A DNA stretch of 5,487 bases. Source: UBA9410 sp036123635. GTDB taxonomy: Bacteria; Actinomycetota; Acidimicrobiia; Acidimicrobiales; MedAcidi-G1. The notes under the pieces are model-generated. The model worked only from the letters and a program-made list of their open reading frames with translations. It was not told the DNA's origin and searched no databases. The translations under genes were made by a program, and so were the position numbers. The first letter of the stretch is position 1; the number at the start of each line of letters is the position of its first letter. The stretch covers positions 1-5,487 of the forward strand of contig JAZADL010000037.1 in NCBI GenBank assembly GCA_036123635.1, given 5' to 3'. Positions 1 to 5,487 of this stretch are shown here, piece after piece.

Positions 1-230
1 GGGTCGTACCAGGTGGTCCGCATGTGGGCTGCGTAATCGTTGTCGGGGACGGCCACGTGGTCGCACACCCCCACGAAGTCCAGGCCGGCGTCCTCGGCGG
101 TCCGGGCCACCCGGGCCAGGTCCTCGGGGGTGGCGTCGTCCTCCCACGGGTCGGCCAGCGTGCGGGTGAGCGTCTGGATTGGCAGTTGAATGCCGTAGAA
201 CGCTTCGCCTTCAGGAACCAGGTTGGCCAT
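1..230 (-). CDS. Luciferase-like (LLM class) F420-dependent oxidoreductase, N-terminal part, cut by window edge
   Basis: About 76 N-terminal residues are visible before the gene leaves the window. The protein begins MANLVPEGEAFYGIQLPIQT and continues with an ARTAEDAGLDFVGVCDH segment (residues about 42-58), then a VPDNDY stretch and MRTTWYDP. This matches the start of the bacterial luciferase-like TIM barrel: a first beta strand (FYGIQLPIQ), a helix carrying A-x-x-AE-x-x-G, and a second strand ending in DH. In actinobacteria such proteins usually use coenzyme F420, less often FMN, to oxidise or reduce small organic substrates in the cytoplasm; the pattern resembles the TIGR03619-type subgroup. 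The ATG at 230-228 is well supported because AGGAGGAG lies just upstream. The gene starts 14 bp after the stop of the CitE-like lyase gene, so the two are probably cotranscribed. The substrate cannot be told, and the cofactor is inferred from family membership only. Confidence 0.82.
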   Translation of the reverse strand, partial: MANLVPEGEAFYGIQLPIQTLTRTLADPWEDDATPEDLARVARTAEDAGLDFVGVCDHVAVPDNDYAAHMRTTWYD

Positions 231-233
231 CTG

Positions 234-241
234 CTCCTCCT
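234..241 (-). promoter_or_regulatory. Shine-Dalgarno site of the luciferase-like gene
   Basis: On the minus strand the sequence reads AGGAGGAG followed by CAG and the ATG. The AGGAGG core is 5 nt from the start codon, close to an ideal anti-16S match. It lies wholly inside the 14-bp gap after the TGA of the lyase gene (247-245). It fixes the start of the downstream gene and indicates that it is translated from an upstream-initiated transcript. Confidence 0.85.
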
Positions 242-244
242 AGG

Positions 245-1069
245 TCAGCCGTCGGTGGCCAGCAGGGCTCGGGCCCGGCGGGCCACCGGCTCGTCGACCA
301 TCTCGCCACGAACCGAGATCGCCGCATCGCCACGGGCTATCGCCTCCCGGTAGGCGGCGTCTACGTCGCGGGCCCACGCCAACTCCTCGTCGGTGGGCAG
401 GAAGGCCTCGTTGGCCAACGGGACCTGGGCCGGGTGGATGCAGAGCTTGCCGGTGAACCCGAGGGAGCGGGCCTCGGCGGCCTCGCAGCGGAAGCGATCG
501 TCGTCGGCAAAGTCGGCCACCACCATGTCGACGGCCTGGACGTCGCCGAGGCGGGCCGCCTGTCCGACCTGGGCCCGAGCGGTGGCCACCTCGTGGTTCG
601 ACGCCGTGCGGACTCCGCCGAGGTCAGCCACGTAGTCCTCTGCGCCGAAGTAGCACCACCGGACCCGGGGATGGGCGGTTACCGAGCGGGCGTCGACCAC
701 GCCGGCCACCGTCTCCAGGCCGGCGGCGATGGCCAGGTCGTGGTGCCCGGCACCGTCCAGGGCGACCGACACAGCGTCGACGGCAGCCGCCGACTCCAGC
801 TTGGGGACGGCCACCCCGGTCAGCCCGGGTGGCAGGCCGTCCAGGACGTCGCCGGCGAAGTGCCCAGTGTCGGGAGCGTTAACCCGGACGAACAGCCGCA
901 CCTGTTTGACCAGCGACGGCGCCACCTCCTGGGTCACCGCCCGGGCTTCGGCCTTGCGGTCGGGCGGAACGGCGTCCTCAAGGTCAATGACGGCCGCGCT
1001 GGGCGATGTTCGGGGCAGCTTGGCCAGGACGTCAGCCCGAATTCCCGGAGCGAACAGCAGGCTTCTCAT
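245..1069 (-). CDS. CitE-like CoA-ester lyase (HpcH/HpaI aldolase superfamily, citrate lyase beta-like)
   Basis: A complete protein of about 274 residues from the chosen ATG at 1069-1067. Members of this family cleave or condense beta-hydroxyacyl-CoA thioesters such as malyl-, citramalyl- or citryl-CoA, using Mg2+ in a TIM barrel. Landmarks in order, counted from this start: MRSLLFAPG at the N-terminus, VIDLEDAVPPDRKAEAR (about 28-44), VRVNAP (61-66), VPKLES (88-93), GLETVAGV (117-124) with a candidate metal ligand Glu119, FGAEDYVADLG (141-151) with candidate ligand Asp145, and FTGKLCIHPAQV (205-216). The C-terminus GEMVDEPVARRA is also typical. No citrate lyase alpha or gamma subunit is beside it, so a role in classical citrate lyase is unlikely; it fits the stand-alone CitE-like or malyl-CoA lyase-like group. 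In-frame alternative starts are GTG at 1117 and ATG at 1096. I chose 1069 because MRSLLFAPG is the usual family N-terminus, although its GGAG is a distant 11 nt upstream. It is probably in an operon with the oxidoreductase gene. The true substrate is unknown. Confidence 0.88.
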   Translation of the reverse strand: MRSLLFAPGIRADVLAKLPRTSPSAAVIDLEDAVPPDRKAEARAVTQEVAPSLVKQVRLFVRVNAPDTGHFAGDVLDGLPPGLTGVAVPKLESAAAVDAVSVALDGAGHHDLAIAAGLETVAGVVDARSVTAHPRVRWCYFGAEDYVADLGGVRTASNHEVATARAQVGQAARLGDVQAVDMVVADFADDDRFRCEAAEARSLGFTGKLCIHPAQVPLANEAFLPTDEELAWARDVDAAYREAIARGDAAISVRGEMVDEPVARRARALLATDG

Positions 1070-1161
1070 GGTGAAGTCGTCTCCGCCGGAAGGCATGGTG
1101 CCGACGCTACCGACCACCGGCTTGTCGATCCGGATCAGGGCGGGAGGAGGCTGAGGACGAA
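1070..1161. other. Intergenic gap between the helicase-nuclease gene and the lyase gene
   Basis: This is the only sizeable non-coding stretch, 92 bp if the lyase starts at 1069 and 44 bp if it starts at GTG 1117. It holds a 10-bp perfect palindrome, GATCCGGATC, at 1127-1136. I see no hairpin followed by a T-run that would terminate the upstream transcript, and no convincing -35/-10 pair reading leftward. Whether the lyase has its own promoter or is read through from the repair genes cannot be decided from sequence alone. Confidence 0.5.
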
Positions 1162-4100
1162 TCAGGCGCCGGCTAAGTCCCGGGCGATGGAGGCGACCTC
1201 GTCCATGGCTCCGGTGAGGTCAGCGACCTCGACCTCGGTGGCTCCGTCGGTGGCCAGGAAGCAGAGGAGGACCCGACGGACGGGGAGGCCGGTGGCCCGC
1301 TGAGCGGCTACGGCGTAGGCGGCGCCCTGGAGCCGGTACCGGCGGGCCTTCACCGCCCGGTCGGCGTCGTCTGCCACGGCGTCGGTCTTGTAGTCGACGA
1401 TGACCAGGCCCGGATGGAGGTCGTTGTCCTCCAGGAAGGCGAGGTCGATGTAGCCCTCGACGATGGGGGCGTCGTCGGCGTCGTCGACGGGCGCTGCCAC
1501 GTAGAGCTCGCGCCAGTGGCGGGTAATGGCGGCCCGGCGGACCGAGTTGGTTTCCAGCCCGGCCCGGACGAGGGAGTCGATGGTTCGGAGGTCGCCCAGG
1601 AGGCCCTCGGTGATCGCCTGCTCGCGCACGATGTCCGAGGGGTCGGTGGTCGTGAAGTCGAGCAACTCGAGGGCGCCGTGGACGGCTCGGCCGACGCCGG
1701 TGCCGTGCCGGCCCACCTCGCCCGGTCGGGAGCGGTCCTCGTCGGTCGTCTGGTCGGCGCCGTACGCGGCGATGGCGGTGGCCGACACCGTCCGGGGCCG
1801 TGCCGCGGCTTCGAGGGCGTCGTCGCGTTCGGCCATCCAGGTCTGGCGGTCCGGGAGACCTCGGCCCGAGGGTGCCCCGGTGGTCGGCAGGACACCTCCG
1901 GTCGGCGACAGGTCGACGTCGACGGCCGCCCGGCCGACCTCGACTAGGGCGCCGGCCAGCAGGCGGCCGGGTCCCGGTCGTCCGGGCTTGTCCGGATCGA
2001 CGTCGGTGTCCCGGTGGACCGAGACGACGAGGTGGTCGCGGGCGCGTGTGGCGGCCACGTAGAGGAGTCGGATCGTCTCGGCGTCCTTGAAACGCTGGTC
2101 GACGCCGTGGGCGTCGCTGAACCCGGACGTCTGGATCCCCTCGCGGATGCTGACCTCGGCGGAACCGTCGGCGTCGAGGAGGAGTTGGACCCCGGAGTCG
2201 GTCCGGGCGGTCTGGGTTGACATGCCGGAGAGGATGGTGATGGGGAACTCGAGACCCTTGGCGCCGTGGATGGTCAGGATCCGCACAGCGTCGTCGTCGA
2301 CCTCGGGAAGCACCGTTTCGGCGACCCGGCCCTTCGCGTCGGCCTGGGCGAGGCACCAGTCGACGAACCCCCGCAGCGAGCCCCCGCCCACCTCGGCGTA
2401 GGCGCGGGCGCGGTCGGACAGGAGCCGAGCCCGTCGCCAGGCGTCGCGGGGTCGGGTCTCGCCGTAGGCGACCTGGAACACCCTCCGGTCGTGGATGAGG
2501 CGTTCGAGGATCCCCGACGGTCCGAGGTGGTGGCGCCAGTGGTGCAATCCGCTCATCCACGCGAGGCCGGAGGCCACCACCTCCACCGTGGAGTCGCCGT
2601 CGGGCTGGTCCGCCTGGTGGTTCCACGTGCCGCCGTGGTGGACGCGCCAACGGGCGAGGTCGTCGTCGCCACAACCGAGGTACGGGGTCCTCAGCGCGGC
2701 AACCACGGCGAGGTCGTCGGTCGGGTCGTCGATGGCCCGGAGCACCATCAGGAGGTCGCGGACCTGGGGGGTGGCGAAGAGCATGGAGCTGGACTCGGCC
2801 CGGTAGGGGATACCGGCGGCCTCCAGCGCGGCCTCCAGGGCGGGCAGCGAAGTACGGGTGGGGAGGAGGATGGCGATGTCGCCGAAGCCACAGGGGCGTT
2901 GCCGTCCGTCGGTCCCCTCGACCGTCCAGCGATCGACGACGGCGGTGGCGATGGCTGCCGCTACGTCCGTAGCTTCTAGGTCCCGGAGCCCGGCGGCGTC
3001 GATCTCGTCGCCGTGGGCGTGTCGGCCCAGCAGGGTGACCGATGGTCCGTTCGCCGCCGCAGGTCGTCGCCCGACGAGGGGCACATAGCCGGGCTGGACC
3101 AGGTGGGAGGCGGCGGTGTCCAACGGCGGCCCGGTGCCGATGAGATGGGCGAACACGGCGTTGACCCAATCGATGATCGGCACCGTGGTCCGGAAGTTCT
3201 CCGTTAACGCCACCAGGGTGGAGTCCAGGGTGCGGCGGGCGCGCAGGTACAGGGCGACGTCAGCCCGGCGGAACCGGTAGATGGACTGCTTCGGATCGCC
3301 GACGAGGAAGAGGGAACCGGGGTCGGGGGAGAAGTCGCCGGGGTCGAAGGAGGGGTGGACCGGGGAGTCCGGGTCAGTCAGCAGGAGGGCGAGCTCGAGC
3401 TGGAGCGGGTCGGTGTCCTGGAACTCGTCGAGCAGGACGCGGCGGTACCGCTCGTGGAGGGATGCCCTCACGGCGTCGCCGACGATGGGGTCGGCGAGCA
3501 GGTCGCGGGCGATGACCAGCAGGTCGTGGAAGACCAGGGTCCCTGCATGGCGTCGCTCGGCGGCGGCCTCGAGCGTGGCAGCCACCAGATCGGCGAGGAG
3601 ACGTCGGAGCACGGCACCGGCCGTGGCCTGGAGGAGCGCGTCCCAGAGATCCCGTGCGGCGTAGGCGGCCTCCACGATGGCCGCCTTGTCGTCGCCCCAC
3701 ACCTTCTTGTTCCCGTCGCCCCCGGCGTTAAGGGACTTCCGGTGGTCGTCGTCGGCGAGAACGCGGACCGTGTCGGCCTCGTCGACGGCGCCGCCGAGCG
3801 CGGTCTGGGCGTCTCGGATTCGGGTCAGCCTGATTCGGAGCTTGTCGTCCTCGTCGACGTCATCCCGGTCCAGAGCCAGGGCCTCGTCCATGTGTCCCAG
3901 GATCCCTGCGACGTCCACGGGGTCGGGTTCCGGAGGGGGCGGGTGGTCTCCGAGGAGGTCCCACCGGTCGTCGAGCGTGCGGGCCAATTCGCGGAGGTGG
4001 TGGGGACGGATTCGCATGGCGTCGGCGAGCAGCACGGTCCGGGCGAGGTCGTCGTCATCGAGTAGTCCATGCTGGAGGTCCGCCCACCGGTCGTCGAAGC

Positions 4101-4515
4101 CGAGGTGGCTGGACACCTCGTCCAGCAGGTCGAAGCCCGGCGGCAGGCCGGCCTCCAGCGGGTGGTCTCCGAGGAGGCGACGGGCGAAGCCGTGGAGGGT
4201 GGTGAGCGAGGCGAGGTCCACGTCGGTCAGGGCGACCTCGGCACGTCGCCGACGGTCCGGGTCGCCGTCATGGCGGGCGACGTCCTCGAGGCTCCGCCGG
4301 AAGCCGTCGGCGAGTTCGGCGGCGGCCTTCTCGGTGAAGGTGATGGCGGCGATCTCCTCGACGGCGATGCCCTCGTCGATCACCAGGGCGACCATGCGAC
4401 CGACGAGGGCCGTGGTCTTTCCGGTTCCCGCCCCGGCCTCGACGAACAGGTTCTCGTCGAGTGACCGGGCGATCCGGTCGCGTGGCGCCTGGTCGCCGGG
4501 TACCGGACCGGTCAT
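1162..4515 (-). CDS. addA: AddA/RecB-type UvrD helicase with C-terminal PD-(D/E)XK nuclease
   Basis: A complete 1117-residue superfamily 1A 3'-5' helicase-nuclease that would unwind and degrade double-strand DNA ends to prepare 3' tails for RecA. Helicase motifs in order: Walker A GAGTGKT (28-34), motif Ia ITFTEKAAAEL (58-68), TLHGFARRLL (106-115), Walker B/motif II LLDEFQDTD (361-369), motif III LVGDPKQSIYRFRRAD (404-419), motif IV ENFRT (439-443), motif V ILTIHGAKGLEFP (746-758), motif VI RLLYVAATRARDHLV (816-830). The nuclease occupies about 905-1117: GRAVHGALE with His946, YIDLAF with Asp1024, VDYKTD with Asp1041 and Lys1043, then Gln1063 and Tyr1067. All expected catalytic positions are present, and there is no Fe-S cysteine set, as expected for AddA. 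The length is a little below B. subtilis AddA (about 1230 residues). The start overlaps the stop of the upstream AddB-like gene (ATGA) and has a GGAAGG ribosome site. The FVEAGAGTGKT and FTEKAAAEL style is closer to AddA/RecB than to mycobacterial AdnB. The exact complex type (AddAB or another actinobacterial variant) depends on the partner outside the window. Confidence 0.93.
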   Translation of the reverse strand: MTGPVPGDQAPRDRIARSLDENLFVEAGAGTGKTTALVGRMVALVIDEGIAVEEIAAITFTEKAAAELADGFRRSLEDVARHDGDPDRRRRAEVALTDVDLASLTTLHGFARRLLGDHPLEAGLPPGFDLLDEVSSHLGFDDRWADLQHGLLDDDDLARTVLLADAMRIRPHHLRELARTLDDRWDLLGDHPPPPEPDPVDVAGILGHMDEALALDRDDVDEDDKLRIRLTRIRDAQTALGGAVDEADTVRVLADDDHRKSLNAGGDGNKKVWGDDKAAIVEAAYAARDLWDALLQATAGAVLRRLLADLVAATLEAAAERRHAGTLVFHDLLVIARDLLADPIVGDAVRASLHERYRRVLLDEFQDTDPLQLELALLLTDPDSPVHPSFDPGDFSPDPGSLFLVGDPKQSIYRFRRADVALYLRARRTLDSTLVALTENFRTTVPIIDWVNAVFAHLIGTGPPLDTAASHLVQPGYVPLVGRRPAAANGPSVTLLGRHAHGDEIDAAGLRDLEATDVAAAIATAVVDRWTVEGTDGRQRPCGFGDIAILLPTRTSLPALEAALEAAGIPYRAESSSMLFATPQVRDLLMVLRAIDDPTDDLAVVAALRTPYLGCGDDDLARWRVHHGGTWNHQADQPDGDSTVEVVASGLAWMSGLHHWRHHLGPSGILERLIHDRRVFQVAYGETRPRDAWRRARLLSDRARAYAEVGGGSLRGFVDWCLAQADAKGRVAETVLPEVDDDAVRILTIHGAKGLEFPITILSGMSTQTARTDSGVQLLLDADGSAEVSIREGIQTSGFSDAHGVDQRFKDAETIRLLYVAATRARDHLVVSVHRDTDVDPDKPGRPGPGRLLAGALVEVGRAAVDVDLSPTGGVLPTTGAPSGRGLPDRQTWMAERDDALEAAARPRTVSATAIAAYGADQTTDEDRSRPGEVGRHGTGVGRAVHGALELLDFTTTDPSDIVREQAITEGLLGDLRTIDSLVRAGLETNSVRRAAITRHWRELYVAAPVDDADDAPIVEGYIDLAFLEDNDLHPGLVIVDYKTDAVADDADRAVKARRYRLQGAAYAVAAQRATGLPVRRVLLCFLATDGATEVEVADLTGAMDEVASIARDLAGA
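3939..3958. repeat. 20-bp direct repeat inside the AddA-type gene, copy 1
   Basis: The 20 bases are identical to those at 4158-4177, 219 bp (73 codons) away in the same reading frame. On the minus strand the unit encodes LLGDHP at residues 187-192. It is shorter than a typical mobile or recombination element and lies in the poorly conserved part between motif Ib and motif II, so it may be a small internal duplication or convergent codon choice. Confidence 0.7.
4158..4177. repeat. 20-bp direct repeat inside the AddA-type gene, copy 2
   Basis: Exact match to 3939-3958. Here it encodes LLGDHP at residues 114-119, directly after the TLHGFARR motif, where AddA/RecB proteins commonly have a leucine-rich stretch followed by HPLEAGL. 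This copy therefore sits in a conserved family context, and the other copy is the one needing explanation. Confidence 0.7.
4512..4515 (-). other. ATGA stop/start overlap of the two nuclease-subunit genes
   Basis: On the minus strand ATGA serves as the ATG start of the AddA-type gene (4515-4513) and the TGA stop of the AddB-like gene (4514-4512). Overlaps of this kind usually give translational coupling and near-equal amounts of two partner proteins, which fits subunits of one heterodimer. Confidence 0.92.
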
Positions 4516-5487
4516 CGGTCGCCTTCCGGCCGGTCATCCGCATCCACCTCGAGGACGATGGTCGGATCTTCGTCGGTGGGTTCGGCCATGAAGTCGGTGA
4601 CGAGGTGGTCGGCATGGAGGGCGAGGACGGGGTCGCCCGCTTTCCGATCCCGTGCGGCGCGGACTCGGCGGGCGTCCAGGCCGTCGGGGGAGCAGTGGGG
4701 ACACCGGTGGGCCTCTGGCCGGTCGCTCTCCGGGGGGTGGTGGGGGAAGGCACCGCCCTCGATTCCGCGGACCACCGAGGCCAGCACCCGCCGGAAGGCG
4801 GCCATGACCTCGTCGTCGACGTCGTAGCCGAGGTGCCGGTGGGACTCGGGGACCCCACCGACGAAGGCGTAGGTGGCGTGCGTGACTTCCCGGTCCTTTG
4901 CAGCAACGGCGAGGGCGTAGATGGGGAGTTGGAGAAACGAGCCGTCGGGGAAGTGGTCCTCAGGGATCGTCCGGTAGCGGTCCGGTTTTCCGGTCTTGGC
5001 GTCGACGACGACAAGCCCGCCATCAGCGACCTCGTCGACGCGATCGACGGAGCCCCGGAAGCGGAGGACCCGACCGTCGGCCAGCGTCACCATTAGGGCG
5101 TCGCCACCGCCGAAACGGTGTTCGGCGGCGATGGGGCGGCTCCCGAATCGGGCCCGGAATGACGAGTCGAGGACCAGGAAGTCGTCGAGCTCCGCGGCGA
5201 GGCGGGAACGGATGGTCGGCCAGAAGCGGGGGTGGGCCGCCTCGCCGCGGGCTTCGGCGTGGCTGCACTCCTCGGAGAGGAGCACGGCGGCGCGGTCGCG
5301 GTGCTCCGTGGTCCACGCCTCGCCGGTCCGGGGTGTTGATCCGTCGGCGAGGCTCTCGGTCACCAGGCGTTCGAGCACCCGGTGGACGATCGATCCGCGG
5401 ACGGAGGGGGACAGGTCGGTCCGCTCCGAGGGTTCGTCGAGTGGGCGGACCCCGAGGACGTACTCGGCGAAGAAGGCGAACGGGCAG
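4512..5487 (-). CDS. AddB-like / RecB-family PD-(D/E)XK nuclease subunit, C-terminal part, cut by window edge
   Basis: The reading frame is open from the right edge to the TGA at 4514-4512, giving about 325 C-terminal residues. It begins CPFAFFAEYVLGV (from 5486), a pattern known for the first Fe-S cysteine of AddB-type nucleases, and continues to RGSIVH (His codon 5384-5382). Further along are RGSVDRVDEV (Asp codon 5045-5043), VVVDAKTGK (Asp 5003-5001, Lys 4997-4995) and FLQLPIYALA (Gln 4931-4929, Tyr 4919-4917). These form a complete RecB-family nuclease site. The C-terminal cluster motif reads CPHCSPDGLD (Cys codons 4703-4701 and 4694-4692); the usual C-x2-C-x5-C would need a cysteine at 4676-4674, where Asp is found. 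The 4-bp overlap with the helicase-nuclease gene indicates translational coupling and a shared complex. The N-terminal region, normally an inactive helicase-like fold in AddB, lies outside the window, so an AdnA-type motor subunit or a stand-alone nuclease cannot be excluded. The GTG at 5378 is internal, not the start. Confidence 0.88.
   Translation of the reverse strand, partial: CPFAFFAEYVLGVRPLDEPSERTDLSPSVRGSIVHRVLERLVTESLADGSTPRTGEAWTTEHRDRAAVLLSEECSHAEARGEAAHPRFWPTIRSRLAAELDDFLVLDSSFRARFGSRPIAAEHRFGGGDALMVTLADGRVLRFRGSVDRVDEVADGGLVVVDAKTGKPDRYRTIPEDHFPDGSFLQLPIYALAVAAKDREVTHATYAFVGGVPESHRHLGYDVDDEVMAAFRRVLASVVRGIEGGAFPHHPPESDRPEAHRCPHCSPDGLDARRVRAARDRKAGDPVLALHADHLVTDFMAEPTDEDPTIVLEVDADDRPEGDR
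4522..4527 (-). promoter_or_regulatory. Shine-Dalgarno site of the AddA-type gene
   Basis: On the minus strand GGAAGG lies 6 nt before the ATG at 4515, inside the last codons of the AddB-like gene. It supports this start, together with the ATGA overlap and the short distance (27 residues) to the Walker A motif, which is normal for the family. Confidence 0.65.

Noticed and set aside
1085..1161. Possible promoter for the lyase operon (TCGACA followed 17 nt later by a GC-rich hexamer)
   Set aside because: The would-be -10 has no resemblance to TATAAT-like sequences, so this is not distinguishable from background in GC-rich DNA.
1118..1161. Possible terminator after the AddA-type gene
   Set aside because: No stable stem-loop followed by a T-run is visible downstream of the TGA on the minus strand.
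179..1303. Long plus-strand open frame (374 residues) opposite the lyase gene
   Set aside because: It is antisense to the lyase gene and extends into the helicase gene and oxidoreductase gene. Its product is a Gly/Arg/Val-rich composition with no recognisable motif, as expected for shadow frames in GC-rich DNA, whereas the minus-strand frame shows clear family motifs.
1220..3169. Minus-strand open frame of 649 residues in another frame within the AddA-type gene
   Set aside because: Arg/Pro-dominated composition is typical of an off-frame reading of GC-rich coding DNA; the frame carrying the helicase motifs is continuous through this region.
3677..4591. Plus-strand open frame of 304 residues opposite the AddA-type gene start
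   Set aside because: The product is a Ser/Arg low-complexity string with no domain signature; it covers the Walker A region of the real gene on the other strand.
4268..5023. Minus-strand open frame of 251 residues spanning the junction of the two nuclease-subunit genes
   Set aside because: Ser/Thr/Pro/Arg-rich off-frame product with no motifs; both genuine frames here are supported by nuclease and Walker A signatures.
5376..5378. GTG as start codon of the AddB-like gene (288-residue version)
   Set aside because: The frame stays open upstream to the window edge and encodes the conserved CPFAFFAEYVLGV and RGSIVH segments, including a probable Fe-S cysteine and the nuclease histidine, so the gene continues beyond the window.

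Overview
This window is high-GC DNA (roughly 70% G+C by eye). All four protein genes lie on the minus strand, so transcription runs from the right edge to the left edge. The GC bias, a luciferase-like (probably F420-dependent) oxidoreductase, a stand-alone CitE-like lyase and the style of the helicase-nuclease proteins together suggest an actinobacterium. An acidimicrobial (Ilumatobacter-like) or related marine/soil lineage is plausible. This placement is inference, because the window holds no rRNA or other marker gene.

Right part (about 5487 down to 1162): two genes of a double-strand-break resection complex. The first, cut by the right edge, shows only the C-terminal RecB-family/AddB-like nuclease domain. 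Its stop codon overlaps the start of the second gene by 4 bp (ATGA). The second gene is complete and encodes a 1117-residue AddA/RecB-type protein: a UvrD superfamily 1 helicase with all classical motifs, fused to a C-terminal PD-(D/E)XK nuclease. Both nuclease sites look catalytically intact. Together they would form a dual-nuclease helicase complex that unwinds and trims broken DNA ends for RecA-dependent recombination. The one clear oddity is in the AddB-like subunit, where the position expected for the fourth iron-sulfur cysteine holds an aspartate.

Middle and left part (about 1161 down to 1): after a gap of 44-92 bp, depending on the start chosen, comes a complete CitE-like (HpcH/HpaI aldolase superfamily) CoA-ester lyase. 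Its stop is 14 bp from the start of a luciferase-like monooxygenase-family gene, which has a strong Shine-Dalgarno site and runs off the left edge. These two look like a small metabolic operon, functionally separate from the repair genes.

No tRNA, rRNA, mobile element, CRISPR array, convincing promoter or terminator was seen. The longest non-coding stretch is the gap between the helicase gene and the lyase gene, so no region over 300 bp lacks a gene. Overall this looks like ordinary chromosomal housekeeping sequence with a few points worth checking, not a new defence or mobile system.
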